This document shows positions 1-11,906 of a stretch of 64,000 bases of DNA, in pieces; the stretch's first letter is position 1; each line of letters starts with the position of its first letter. The notes under the pieces are model-generated. The model made no database searches and was not told the DNA's origin. It saw nothing but the letters and a program-made list of their open reading frames with translations. Both the position numbers and the translations under genes were made by a program. The DNA is from Nicotiana tabacum (lineage: Eukaryota > Streptophyta > Magnoliopsida > Solanales > Solanaceae): contig NC_134087.1 in NCBI RefSeq assembly GCF_000715075.1, positions 102,897,161 through 102,961,160 of the forward strand, read 5' to 3'.

Positions 1-359
1 GCTTCGGAGTTGCTTGTTTGGTTAGTATGAGTTAGATGTGTATTGTTTGGTATGACAGGACTCTGTCGCAACCTTTATGAAAATTATGTATTCTTAGAGG
101 CTTGTAGACGGATGTCATGTACATAAAAGATTATATGGTCTTGACGGCCTATGTTCAGTGTTCAAGTGGTTATTTTTGTCCTAGAGGCCCATATGTCTTA
201 TGTATAAGTTGGCATTACCTATTGTATTCTACCTATTTCACGGCAGCCTCTCCGGCTCATTTATCTATGATAGTATGACATAAAAAGATACGTTATGTTA
301 GTACTCAGTTGAGTAAGGTACCGGGTGCCCGTCGCAGCCCATCGATTTGGGTCGTGACA
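1..359 (+). repeat. 3' end of the 5' LTR (Tekay-like)
   Basis: The segment aligns base for base in length with the last 359 bp of the 3' LTR at 6786-7144 and ends in TGACA just before a primer-binding site. The rest of this LTR lies left of the window. Confidence 0.85.
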
Positions 360-363
360 AAAG

Positions 364-376
364 TGGTATCAAAGCA
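364..376 (+). other. Primer-binding site, initiator Met tRNA type
   Basis: TGGTATCAAAGCA starts four bases after the LTR end. It differs by one base from the TGGTATCAGAGC typical of plant elements primed by initiator methionine tRNA. Its position between LTR and interior is as expected. Confidence 0.75.
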
Positions 377-3300
377 GTTCTGTCCTAGGGAGTCTACAAG
401 TCGTGTGTAGCAGAGTCTTGTTTATGGGTGTTTCGTGTGCCATACTTATAAGAAGGAGGCTACTGGTCATTTAGAACTGTCACTCTTTCTTCTTACTCTA
501 GATCGTGTGGTATAGCTCACTTATAAGAATTCAAATTCTGAACTTCTATTTTGTTTGTAATACAACGATGCCTACATTCAGAAAGACGTTTTGTAAGAGA
601 TATAGCTGTGGAAGAGTTGAGTCAAAGGAACTCAATTTTTGCATCATGCTTATGATGGATAAATATGAGGTATTTAGCAAATCATGTGTATATTAAGATA
701 GGTAAGCTTCTTGATAAGGATCTCTAAGGCAAGAATGCCTATCCACTCTTACGGTAAAATGGAATAATGAGGGAGACACAAATTTCAGCAAGCAAAAGGA
801 GCAAGGTGAAGAAGGGTACGAGGCACCCAGTTAATGAAGATTATCAGTATTATAGTTTCGACAGAAAAATATAAGCATTGTGAGTTACCCTCAACAGTAA
901 CAGAGGTATGTATAATTAGCCATACCTATCTCAGTTATACCCTACTAGGGGCTAACTGGTGTAGATTAAGAAAAGGACGGGATATTAGGATCCGGCTAGG
1001 GTTAGAGTAACCCAAAATGGTGAATTGATTGTTTGTGTTAGTTGACATTTTCGAAGGATATTGCAAATGTGCTAATAGATCTTCTTGTGAGACACTCAGA
1101 TGGCACATTCTAAAATAGTACAGCCTGATATGAGTATTATAAAAATAGAGCCTTGATGGGATAAATATTACCTTAGTGTGGCTCGCGTCCCTAGTAGAGC
1201 GAGAACGTTAAGCAACCCGAAGAGCCACTGGATGGAGCAAAAGGGAGCTAAAAGCAAAAAAATGTCTTGTTCGAGTTTTCATAATAAAGTGATAGGCATA
1301 AATGTTAGCAGGAAATAAGAAAGGAGTTAATGAAGCATTATGAGTAAGATATGATACATATATGACAACGGTAGATCAAAAGATGACAGTACTGCATAAT
1401 TTATAGTCAAGTGAAGGAAGAGACGAGAGATGACAAGCCTTAGGGCAACAAAAGAGTATAAGCCATACAATCATGTCCTCATTTTGAGAAATAAGTTCGC
1501 AACTCTAACGCGATTACCAAAAGGAAAAGTTAGACCCCAGAGTAATAGAACTAGTATGGATTGGTGAACAAGATAAACTAAACATGATTAGGGGTTGAGT
1601 GATTGATAATAGTTGGCATCATGAGAATTTCAAATTTTGTTCCGGCGATAATAGAATGGACAATAGAAGAAGATTCACGAGAAATTTAGATAATGGTCAT
1701 TCAGGAAGACGCTTCCCTAAAGCAAGCAATGTGAGCAAAGTTCAACTTAAGGGACTGTATGTGCCAGTTATGCTAAGTGTCACCCTCGTGAGTAAGGAAT
1801 TTTGTTATCCTTGGTACAGAAGGATTACCACAAGGTGAGTAAGGGTCATTGATGATGTGAAAGGACGCCAAAGATGAAGAGATAAAATGTCTATAGGCAG
1901 GTCGCCGTAGCTTCAACTCTTAGTACTCCCCTAAATGGGGGAATATGGAATGATGTGTCATTAAGCCAGAATTAAGTGGTTCTAGTAACTATGGAATGAT
2001 AAAGGAAGAATGTGATAAAAATGAGAAAGGGATGAGATTGCACCTATCTAGATGTTACAAATATGCTATAATTCCAGTACATTATGCAAACACGACGTCA
2101 AGAGAAGGAGGTAAGGGTTCCTGCCTGGGATGTTATTAATAAATAAGGAGCCAGTACGAGAGGCAAGTTAAGACAAAGGAAATAATCCAAGAAGGATTAC
2201 ACGGAATATTGATATGAGAGTGGGCCAATGAGTGGTTAGTAGTTGATTTAGGAAGAGCCTAGTTATGGCTAGATAAGAGGATACAGACAAATCAGTAGAT
2301 CATGCAAGATAAATAGAGAGAACCCCAACATGGAGAATCCAGCCTCGTAGTTATCACATTATAATACTTGAGATATATTCATATAGGAGTTGGGGAAGTA
2401 AAAAAAAGTATCGTATGAGTGTTAGGGAAATAAAGGAGAGTGCCACTGGGAAGACACTCAAAATATCAGTTCAGAAGCAACCCCACAAGCACAAAGGCGT
2501 GGAGGTAAGTAACTCTGGATAAGTATAGGCAAGGAAGGACATCAGAAGGTTCGTCGAATATACAATGTAATAAGCTCACAAATTTACAAGAGTCAGAATG
2601 TCCTCCCTAATTACTAGAATAAAAGACTAGCTAAGGAAAATAAGGAAGACGGCTGCAACCTAAACTCAGTGACCTAAAGAGGAAATGGTCTTATAACAAT
2701 AGTCTCAAAACAACATTGTATGCACTCCCTAAGAAAGTGGCACCTACCATGGCTAATGAACAAAGAGTAAAATTAGAAGTGATATTCAAGATCATATGAG
2801 TGTATGTAATTTCAATATATGTGTGTACTAAGATAAGCAAAGTATGGACTCAACAAGGGGGCAGAAAGAGCATGAAAAGTAATACCTTACATTTAAAGAA
2901 AGCTAAGATGAAAAGAAAGGAATTATTCGATCAATGATCCTGAGTTGGTTATGTTATGAACACACATAAGGGTTCAAAGTATTATCAATGCAGCATGTAT
3001 GTTGACAATCATACAGCCGTAGAAGGTTCCGGTATAAGTTAAAAGGAAGAATTGAACCCGGGTCGTAAACATAGGATTGAATTGCTAAAGGATTGTATCA
3101 TAGATATTCCATAGCGCCATGAAAAAAGTAATAACTAACATCATGAGCCACATATCGGAAGATAGCTTAAGCCTATATAAAGGTTGATCAGAGGAAAGAG
3201 GAAACTAAAGAGTTACGTCAACTAAGTAAATCAAGAGTTTGATTATTGAACCTAGAAAATTATGGACATAGTGATTGAGAACATTGCAGAGTAACTTAAT

Positions 3301-4923
3301 ATCAGAGGTCCTGTTAGAACAATACTAGCCTCATAAGAAGTCAGTATAAAGCTCTTAACAAATCATGTAAAAAGGTGCAAGTATTATAATAGAAGTTAAA
3401 GTTGTGGATGTGAATTCTGCCTATATGGAAAGAAGGTCATGAAGGAGATAAAAGATGTGATGCGGGACTTTAAAGTAAGTAAGGTAAAGGTGAACAACGT
3501 ACGAGATACTTAAATGCAAAAGGTTATGAATAGTCCATACTTCGGATAGAAGGCTAGAAGCGCGGGGATTCAATATCCAAGAATGATAGCGGCATCATCA
3601 GTGGCATACCTTATAGCCTATGGTTTCTAGGTATCGAGAGTTCTAGTTAAGAAAGTAAAAGAAGAGTTAGAGACGATGTGATGTCTCATTTGATGTTCCA
3701 GAATAACACAAGAAAATCTATGGTACAAGGAAGTTGAAGGAATGCTGCGAGTAGTATAAATGGATATGTATAGGTTGCAAGCTAAAGTATGGTAGAGCGA
3801 CAAGATGGTAGGAAGACAGGAGTAAGGATAAGAAAGGGAAAGTGAGAAGGTGATGAGAATGGATAAGCCCCCGGGATTAAGCCCACAAAAATGAGAAAGA
3901 GCTGATGGGTTCTCTAAATTATATAAAACTCATCATAGCCTGAATGAGCTCAAAGGAGCCTATGACTAGTACCATTTAGAAGAAATATAATGTTGACCTA
4001 GTAATAAAATAAGGATGTAATGATGACAAATAAAAGATGATGTTTGGGCCTTTGATTGGATAATGATTTGAAAAAAGAAGGAGAATGAGAAAAGATTTCG
4101 CGGACAACACAAGATTAGAATACCCCCACAAGGTGAATCACATTGAGATACTATGAAAAACGATTATAGAAATCACTTCAAATATTTCTCGATGCAATGT
4201 GAGCCCTAGTAGCAAGGTAATACGTAAGAAGTTTCAAGTTATCAGTGATATATTGTAGATCAATATTGAGGCAAATCATAATGGATAGACAAAAGTCACA
4301 AAGTATGAGCTGAGATTAGGCCGTTATTCTTAAGATGAATAGTATGATGAAGCATTAAATGACTTACATTTATATATATGGGATAAGCAATGAGAGTAAC
4401 CTGGAATTTGGTAGCAGACCTTAGTAACGATAAATCGAAGTAAGAGTTATGGTATAGTATGACCTACCTAAATGCAGTAAAATCATGCGAGTGGATAACC
4501 GGTTCTATAGATTCCTAGAGATAGCAATAATCATAGGTTCAACAAAGTACCGAGCAAAGATCTTCAAGTATACCTATAGATGCCCAAAGGGACATCTTGT
4601 TAAGCTCTTCATATGTTTACAAAGTAAGGCCTGGAGATTGGTTAAAAGCTGGAGGGAAAAAGGAGAGAAGAGTTGCATAGGCACATTTACAAGATTAGAG
4701 TTATACAAGTTGCATGATAGAAGGTATAAACAATTTACGAGGCTGGGAGGATTCCAACCATAAGTCGTGGTGTGAGAAAGAGGCCTAAAGGAAGGAATGC
4801 ACTAGCCTTTGGATTTATTCACAGAACAACTGCCTAAATGGCAAGGAGATTCTTAAGATATTCACAAGAGTTAAAAGTTATAAAAATGATAAGAGCATCA
4901 TTCAACATTCGAGGATGAATGTT
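377..4923 (+). other. Degenerate interior of the Tekay-like element
   Basis: No reading frame here is longer than about 90 codons and none shows a reverse transcriptase, integrase, RNase H or chromodomain motif that I can recognise. Between about 1740 and 1860 there is a weak suggestion of cysteine/histidine spacing like a gag zinc knuckle, broken by frameshifts, which I do not count as proof. The open stretch at 4485-4763 has no family I recognise. The region is purine-rich on the plus strand and dense in stops. It may be a decayed gag-pol or a large non-coding (LARD-like) interior. Confidence 0.5.
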
Positions 4924-4939
4924 CCCAAGGGCGGAATGA
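4924..4939 (+). other. Polypurine tract of the Tekay-like element
   Basis: CCCAAGGGCGGAATGA stands directly before the 3' LTR start. It follows a TCGAGGATGAATGTT context that is typical just upstream of Tekay/Del 3' LTRs. It would prime plus-strand DNA synthesis. Confidence 0.7.
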
Positions 4940-5144
4940 TGTTACGCCCCACAATATTACGTTAATAATACGTCCCACAGAATTATATTATGATGATGTT
5001 ACGTCCTGCAGTATTATATTACGATGATATTACGTCCTGCAGTGTTACACCCCACAATATTACGTCCCGTAGTATTATATTACTATGATGTTTTGCTTCA
5101 CAATATTAAATTACGACGATGTTGCACCCTGTAGTATTGTACGT
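4940..5144 (+). repeat. Degenerate tandem repeat at the LTR 5' terminus
   Basis: About six units of roughly 31 bp or half-units start with TGTTACGYCC or variants (TGTT-type starts near 4940, 4997, 5043, 5089 and 5120) and run into a TATTATATTACGATGA-like tail. The first unit is the LTR terminus itself. Confidence 0.7.
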
Positions 5145-6334
5145 TGAATTTGTCGTAAGGTAATTGACATCAGTCCAAGGAAAAGATTATTTGGAGATTA
5201 TAAGGATTATAAATGATGAGTAAATTCATGAAGGTGAGAGGGGAAGCAAGTCGAAGAAAATGAATTTTCGTCGAAGTTTGACATTTTCGGATAAAATATC
5301 GTCCGAGCTAAAATACCCGGTATTTATGGACTAGTGCCATACAAGATACCACATGGCCATGATAGTAAGGTGTATACAATATGCTAAAAGTGAGTATTAT
5401 TTTAAGTAATTTGAGATTATTCCTAATTATGTGAATTATTGTTTAGTGGGAGATTAACAAGTTAATTAAGGATTTATGGACAAGCTTAATTAAGTTATTG
5501 GATAATCTTTATCAAGCCAAAAACGTGGCAGCCCAAAAAGCCATGGATTGTGACCCTTAAGTCCATAAAATAGGTGGCATATTTGGAGGATTTTGTGGCT
5601 TAATCATCACAAAAGAGTGGGGCCCAAAAATCTCAAAGATAAGAGATTAATATACATAAATGAAGAAGGAGATACATGAGCTTGAAGCTTATCGATGAAA
5701 AAGCTCCAAAGCAAAGATTATATTCTTCAATAGAACATGAGTCACATATCTATTTTTTTAAGAAAGAGTGACTCATGTATCCACTCTTAAAGAAAGGTCT
5801 TATATCATAATGTTTGGAAATGTATTTTCACACAAGAATTCACGAATTCAAGCAAGAAGTTCCTTAAGCCTCTTAGCAACGTGACTCTAAAGAAGCCCGG
5901 TATAATCTTTCGCAAGAAAATCATACGAATTTTCCCCGATTTCGATTCACCATTAAGTGTTGTCGCAAGACATGTGTTAGAGGAATTTTCAAGGAAATTG
6001 GTCCAGGTATGTTAAGGATATCCTTTCTTTCTTTTGGCATGATCCATACGATACAAATAAAACGAGTAAAATATGCAAGTTTCATAAATGACTCTATTCA
6101 TAGAAATATCAGGGGTGCCTATATTCTTGATTCCCCATGTATTATATTATTCTATCATTTGTTCATGGGTCTCAGAAAAATACGAAAATTGAAAAGACTT
6201 TACTTTATGATGTTACTCAAAGGGAAAATGGTCTTATGGCATTCCGTAAGATTTTAATAACGTAATTTTCATGCATTGCATTCATGTACATTGACCCATG
6301 ACAAAATGGCATTATAGATGCATATATATGTATG

Positions 6335-6338
<4 letters not shown>

Positions 6339-6369
<31 letters not shown>
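6339..6369 (+). repeat. TA dinucleotide microsatellite
   Basis: An uninterrupted TA run of 31 bp lies inside the 3' LTR and is preceded by a short TATG run. The matching part of the 5' LTR is outside the window, so its age relative to insertion cannot be read. Confidence 0.95.
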
Positions 6370-6373
<4 letters not shown>

Positions 6374-7144
6374 GATATGGGAAAGGTTATGGTATTATAT
6401 ACGCACCACCACCTGATCAGCTGGTATACGTTGATGATTTTATCCACAGTGGCCTAGATGATATGATGGGATGCCCTCAGAGGCTGATGATGTTATGAAA
6501 CATGTACCTATCCACGACATGACATTCATAGGCATATGCATGATACTATAATTATTTCATGATTTACAAAGTTATTCAGACTTACAGGTGGAGTCATTTA
6601 CTCTATATTTCCTTCATGTTTGTTATGCATTTATTTGTGTGCCTTACATACTGTGTATATTATTCGTACTGACATCCTTTTTTGCCTGGGGACGCTGCGT
6701 TTCATGCCCGCAGGTCCCGATAGACAAGTCGAGAGCCCTCCAAGTAGGTTATCAGCTCAGCGGAAGATGTTGGTGCGCTCCATTTGCTTCGGAGTTGCTT
6801 GTTTGGTTAGTATGAGTTAGATGTGTATTGTTTGGTATGACGGGACTCTGTCCTGACCTTTATGAAAATTATGTATTCTTAGAGGCTTATAGAAAGATAT
6901 CATGTACGTAAAAGATTATATGGCCTTGCCGGCCTATGTTCAGTGTTCAAGTGGTTATTTTGGTCCTAGAGGCCCATATGTCTTATGTATAAGTTGGTAT
7001 TACCTGTTGTATTCTACCTATTTCACGGCAGCCTCTCATGGTCAGTTATCTATGATAGTATGACATAAAAAGATACGTTATGTTGGTACTCGATTGAGTA
7101 AGGTACCGGGTGCCCGTCGCGGCCCATCGGTTTGGGTCGTGACA

Positions 7145-7834
7145 CTTTTTGTGGGCAAGTATATTGCTTTTATAATAACATAGATAGATAGATTACTTTT
7201 TATGGGCAAGTATATTCACTTTTTGACAGGATGGTGTTGCTTCTATCTCTTTTTATTTTATTTTTTGAAGACCTATGATCGTTATGGACAATGGGACATC
7301 CTAAGTACGAGATTTATAATCAAATGTTTATACAAAAAAAGAAATTAATTTGTTAGTAACTAATACTCACATAAAAAAATAGACGAAAAAAGAAGAAGTT
7401 AAACATGACCTGACGTGGGAAGAACTCGTTAGTTAATTTAAATTCCTTTTAGATTGCACGAAAGTAATTATACTAATAGGATTCCTAAAGATAATCATGT
7501 AGAGTTTTTACTGTGTAGTATTATGTCCTAAAACTAATAGGATTATAAGGCTAATATATAAAATTCCAATTATATCCTTTTATTATAAGTTATTATACTT
7601 AATATTATAAGGTTATTTTTGTAAACCGACATTATTTTCATGCTTTTTATAATAATATAGCTATATGAAAACGTCCCAAGTAGAATTGGATCAATTTGGC
7701 CCATACTTTCTTCTTTTGTAGACGATTAGGTGGTTTGTTGTAGTTATTAATTTGTTTTTGGTGACATAGCCGCATAAGTTATAAGATGAAACGTTTTCCT
7801 TTTTTCGGTTGAAAAATCCACTATAAATAAATGC
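7145..7834. other. AT-rich flanking DNA, no feature recognised
   Basis: This stretch between the gypsy 3' LTR and the LINE holds a short direct repeat (CTTTTTRTGGGCAAGTATATT near 7145 and 7196) and otherwise AT-rich DNA with no coding signal. It may be decayed repeat or host intergenic sequence. Confidence 0.5.
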
Positions 7835-8019
7835 AATATGTGGAGATGTTTGGAGGCTAGAGGCATTTCAGTTGCATACAACAGGGCTATTAAGGACATG
7901 TACGAGGATGCTAAGAATCGGGTGAGGACAGTGGGAGAGAACTCAGAACACTTCCCGGTTGTGATAGGGCTGCATCAAGGGCCAGTCCCCAGCCCATTGT
8001 TTGCCCTGGCGATCGATGG
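7835..8019 (+). pseudogene. RTE-type LINE reverse transcriptase, 5' part (LINE-A)
   Basis: The frame from 7838 encodes the middle of a plant LINE reverse transcriptase. It runs through the RAIKDMYEDAKNRVRTVG segment and the GLHQG...SPLFALAID motif before the catalytic box. The element is 5'-truncated, lacking endonuclease and the RT N-terminus as is usual for LINEs. Its frame stops where a solo LTR begins at 8020 and resumes in the same phase at 10681 with the residues that normally follow (ALTRHIQGEVPW). These proteins are often annotated in plants as craniofacial development protein 2-like and belong to the RTE clade. The copy is not functional. Confidence 0.8.
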
Positions 8020-10680
8020 TGTAAGCACGTAATTTTTGACCCGCGCGATTTTTAAAGATTATATTTAGTATTCATAGTATTTTTAATATTTATTTGAGTT
8101 TATAGATATTTTATCTTCAATTTTAGTTTTAAAATATAAAATAAAAAACAAAAAAAATAGTTTCATGTTTTCTATTTAAAGGAGATGTGCGATGGTATAT
8201 GTTATTCGCTGATGATATAGTTCTAATTGATGAGACGCGAGACAACGTTAATGGGAGACTGGAGGTATGGAGGCAAGCCCTGGAGTCTAAAGGTTTCAAG
8301 TTGAGTAGGACTAAGACGGAATATGTGTAATGTAAGTTTAGCGATGTGAGGGGGGAAGCAGATATGGAAGTCAGGCTTGACTCACAGGCCATCCTCAAGA
8401 GAGAAAGTTTTAAGTACTTAGGGTCAATTATCTAGGGAGATGGGAAGATCGACCGGGATATTACGCACCATATTGGGGTGGGGTGGATGAAATGGAGGTT
8501 AGCGTCTGGAGTCCTGTGTAACAAAAATGGGCCACCGAAACTCAAAGGTAAGTTCTATAGAGCGATGGTTAGACCTGCCATGTTGTATGGAGCTGAGTGT
8601 TGGCCAGTCAAGAATTCACATATCTAGAAGATGAAAGTCGCAGAAATGAGGATGTTAAGATGGATGTGTGGGCACACTAGGCTACATAAGATTCAGAATG
8701 AAGATATTCGGGAGAGGGTGGGCATGTCTCCCGTTTATGACAAGATGCGGGAAGCGCGACTTAGATGGTTCGGACACGTACAGAGGAGAAGCCTAGATGC
8801 ACCGGTTAGGAGGTGTGAGTAGTTAACTTTGGCAGGTAGGAGAAGAGGAAGAGGGCCGCCTAAGAAGTATTGGAGCGAGGTGATCAGGCAACATATGGTG
8901 TGGCTTCAGAATTTCGAGGACATTGCTCTTGATAGAACATGTGGAGGTCGAGCATTAGGGTGGTAGGCTAGGGGTAGTTGAGAGTTCTTCCCTCTTTGTA
9001 TCGGGTAGTATAATAGAGTTTTGTTTAGGTTTATTAGTAGTCTATGGCGTGTTCACATTGTTGTTTTGCATAGTTTTGTGTTATTGTCATTTCACTTAAT
9101 CGTGTTGTTATTTTCTTTTTGGTATCTTTTGTTGTTACATTCCTTTTCTCTTGTTTCTTTTCTGATATTAGTATCTCTCCTGTTGAGCCGAGAGTCTCCC
9201 GGAAACAGCCTCTCTACCCATTTCGGGGTAGGGATAAGGTATGCATACATTCTACTCTCCCCAAACCCCACTAGTGGGATTTTACTGGGTATGTTATTGT
9301 TGTATTAGGTATTCTTAGAAAGATATTATTTTTAACCCATTTATGTTTGAGTATAATATTTGAAATTTTACTTTAATTAATTAGAATTAATTTTATGTTT
9401 AATAGTATATTTTTAAATTATTTAAAGTATAAGGATTAAGTTTTCTTCATTGTTGGACTTTAAGAGTTGGATAGCCTCAAATTTAGCCCAAGTCGGATTT
9501 TTCAGGCGCAATCCAGACATCCTAGTCTCCATGCCCATAAGACTAGCCCCTGACTCGTCTGACCCACCTCGTTTTTGGTCTTTAATCTCAGTCATTCACC
9601 ACCCTTGATCCAATAACCCATATCTTTTCCCCCAACAAAATATATATAATATTATAACCCTAAAAAAGGGTACCGAACCTCCCTCTTCTCCTTCCACTTT
9701 CAGCTATAGCAGCTGACTGCCACCTCCCTCTCTCATCTCTCCTTACAGTCACAACTTCTTTGGAATTTTGAATTTTGATTAGCCATACACAGAGAATCGT
9801 TAGAGCAAGAATTAAAGCTCAACCCTCTGATTTACTATCTCAAATGGCTATTTCAAGTTTCAAACCAAAAGAACACTCACCAGCCATTTCCCCCTTTCTC
9901 TTATCCCCACCTCTACCGCCTCCCATCTCTCGTCCACTGTTGTGCTGCCGCCGGAAGTGATGATCGGCGGCTAGCCATTTTCAGCTATGGCATCCAACGA
10001 CTACTCCTTCCCCAAACTCACCACATATCACATTTTTCCCAAGAAAAATGAGAGGAAGGGACAAAAATTGGACATAATCTTTGGATAATAACTAAGGTTT
10101 TGGTACTACGCTTTTCATTGTTCCTTCTCCTAAATTTCTATTTTGGTTCATTCACGAAAGGAAAAATAAAAAAAATTAGTTCATTCCATTTTATTTTACT
10201 TCAACTGAAAATACCCAAAAGATTTTGGCGTCTGTTTTTGAGTTCAGTTCATGGAATTTGATTGAGAAGTTGTTGAGCTTGTGGTTCGTTCGCTTTGGTT
10301 TTGCGTTGAATTTCGAGGTCGGCGATAGGTTTTTTGTTCGACGTCATCAGTTGTGATTCCGATCTTAAATTCGAGTTTTTGTTTCCGTCGAGGTTTTTCG
10401 GTCTGGGTTTCCACTCATATACATCTACTGTAATTAGAAAAGATATCACTCTTTGAGGTCAATTTCTCCCTATAATCCCGTTCTCCTTTGTTATTATGCT
10501 AATTGTGTGCCATTATGGTTGAATTTCTTATGATTGAGTTATAGTTAGTCTTTTCTTTAGTTTAATGAATTTCATTGACCGAATACTTTGTCACTTTCTA
10601 ATTGAAAAACCCTTTTTAAGCTTTAAAATCACTTTATTATTTTAAAGAGGGTTAGTGAAGTGATAAAAAGTGGTGTGACA
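8020..10680 (+). mobile_element. Solo LTR of an Ogre/Tat-type element inserted in LINE-A
   Basis: The segment starts TGTAAGCACGTAATTTTTG and ends GGTGTGACA. Read in element orientation, the Ogre LTRs in this window begin TGTGAGCACGTGATTTTTG and end GGTGTGACA, so both termini match. It interrupts LINE-A exactly between two adjacent codons and is flanked by GATGG (8015-8019) and GATGC (10681-10685), a near-perfect 5-bp target duplication. Removal of the block leaves the LINE frame continuous. The interior (9304-10680) has pyrimidine-rich leader-like sequence and no coding domain. A second LINE fragment sits within it. I infer LTR-LTR recombination left a solo LTR. Confidence 0.7.
8181..9303 (+). 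pseudogene. RTE-type LINE 3' fragment (LINE-B) inside the solo LTR
   Basis: The fragment encodes the RT catalytic motif FADD at 8205-8216, then the [12 protein letters not shown] and LDSQ...KYLGSI segments, [10 protein letters not shown], the [18 protein letters not shown] helix and the [15 protein letters not shown]-terminal motif at about 8750-8790. Several in-frame stops are present (for example near 8330, 8434 and 8820). The 3' end runs into ACTGGGTATGTTATTGTTG, a (TTG)-type tail typical of RTE LINEs and of the tobacco TS SINE. It is 5'-truncated just before the FADD box. It is non-functional. Confidence 0.8.
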
Positions 10681-11810
10681 GATGCGCTAACGCGTCACAT
10701 TCAAGGGGAGGTTCCATGGTGTATGTTATTTGCAGATGACATTGTACTGATTGACGAAAAGCGTTGTGGTGTTAACAAGAGGTTAGATATGGAGATAGAC
10801 TTTGGAGTCTAGTGATTTCAAGTTGAGCAAGACCAAAATAGAATACTTACAATTCAAGTTCAGTGGCATGACTTAGGAAAAGGACAAATACTTAAGGCTT
10901 GATTCACAAGTAATCCTTAGGAGAGAAAGTTTGATGTACCTGGGTCTATTATACAAGGGAATAGGGAGATTAACGAGGATGTCATACACCTATTGGGGCG
11001 GGATGGATGAAATGGAGGCTCACTTCTAGTATTTTGTGCGATACGAATGTGCCACCAAAACTTAAGTTCTATAGAGCAGTGGTAAGACCGACTATGCTAT
11101 ATGGGACAAAGTGTTGGCTAGTCAAGACATCCCATGTCCAGAAGATGAAGGTGGCAGAGATGAGGATGTTGAGGTGGATTTACAGGCATACCAGGTTAGA
11201 TAAAATTAGAAATAAAGTTATCCGGGACAAGGTGGGTATGGCCCATGTGGAGAACAAGACGCGAGAGGCGAGACTTAGATGGTTCAGACATGTAAATAGG
11301 AGACGCACTGATGCTCCGATGTGGAGGTGTGAGAGGTTGGCATGCGAGGTCAAATGGAGAGGTAGAGGCAGGTTGAAGAAGTATTGAGGATAGGTGATTA
11401 GGCAATATATGGCGTTCTCTAGCTCACTGAGGACATGAACCTGGATAGATAGGTGTGGAGGTTGAGAATAAAGATAAAAAGTTAGGTGACCGAGTGTTGT
11501 TCTTGTTTGCTGCAGTAGCTTTGTTACACCACTTGGTGCCTTCCATGTCTTTTTTTCCGTACCCCTAGTCTTCTGTTACTACTCGCTGTTGTTTTTTGTT
11601 TCGATTTTCTGATTGCATTACCTATTGCTAGTTTTGTAGTTTTGTTTTGATTGTCAGATCAGTTTGCTTGTTATTGCCTCTCTCATCTCCCCTTCCTGAG
11701 CCGAGGGTCTACCGAAAATAGCCTATCTACCTTTTAAAAGTTAGGGGTAAAATCTGCGTATACTTTATCCTCCCCAGATCCCCTTGTGGGACTATACTGG
11801 GTATGTTGTT
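10681..11810 (+). pseudogene. RTE-type LINE reverse transcriptase, 3' part (LINE-A)
   Basis: This is the continuation of LINE-A after the solo LTR. It starts with the residues ALTRHIQGEVPWCMLF, has the FADD box at 10729-10740, and carries the same C-terminal blocks as LINE-B in the frame at 11007-11387 ([12 protein letters not shown] near 11005, [14 protein letters not shown] near 11090, AEMRMLRW near 11160, [14 protein letters not shown] near 11260). Frameshifts break it after the catalytic box. The 3' end is a TACTGGGTATGTTGTT tail. With its 5' part it is one 5'-truncated LINE of about 1.3 kb. Confidence 0.8.
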
Positions 11811-11906
11811 ATCATTTAAAAACTCAATTTATGAGTCTCCAGTCTTGTATTAAAGAGTTATCTATATTTTTTGGAGTTAACATAGAGATATTTGAGTGAT
11901 CTCATT
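11811..11906. other. Short unassigned spacer
   Basis: The spacer between the LINE-A tail and the copia-like LTR has no recognised feature. The last five bases before the LTR (TCATT, 11902-11906) would be one side of its target duplication; the other side is not in the window. Confidence 0.4.

Larger units (their letters stand above)
1..7144 (+). mobile_element. Tekay/Del-like Ty3/gypsy element, 5' LTR cut by window start
   Basis: The first 359 bases match 6786-7144 at a constant offset with no net indel, so they are the end of a 5' LTR and of a 3' LTR. The 5' copy is followed by a primer-binding-like TGGTATCAAAGC, and the 3' copy is preceded by a purine-rich tract. The LTR sequence (start TGTTACGCCCC, end GGGTCGTGACA) is of the kind seen in Solanaceae Tekay/Del chromoviruses. 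The interior is only about 4.6 kb and I recognise no intact gag or pol. This is either a non-autonomous derivative or a very decayed copy. The left target duplication lies outside the window. Confidence 0.8.
4940..7144 (+). repeat. 3' LTR of the Tekay-like element (2205 bp)
   Basis: The LTR begins TGTTACGCCCC and ends GTGACA, so it has TG...CA ends, and its last 359 bp match the window start. It contains a degenerate tandem array at its 5' end and a TA microsatellite. Short open frames within it, including the Tyr-Ile repeat reading at 6298-6498, are artefacts of LTR sequence. Confidence 0.85.

Noticed and set aside
6217..6498. Open frames with Tyr-Ile repeats on both strands
   Set aside because: They read through the TA microsatellite inside an LTR and are not genes.
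10249..10449. Short minus-strand frame near 10.3 kb
   Set aside because: It lies in the solo LTR interior and shows no recognisable domain or conserved partner.
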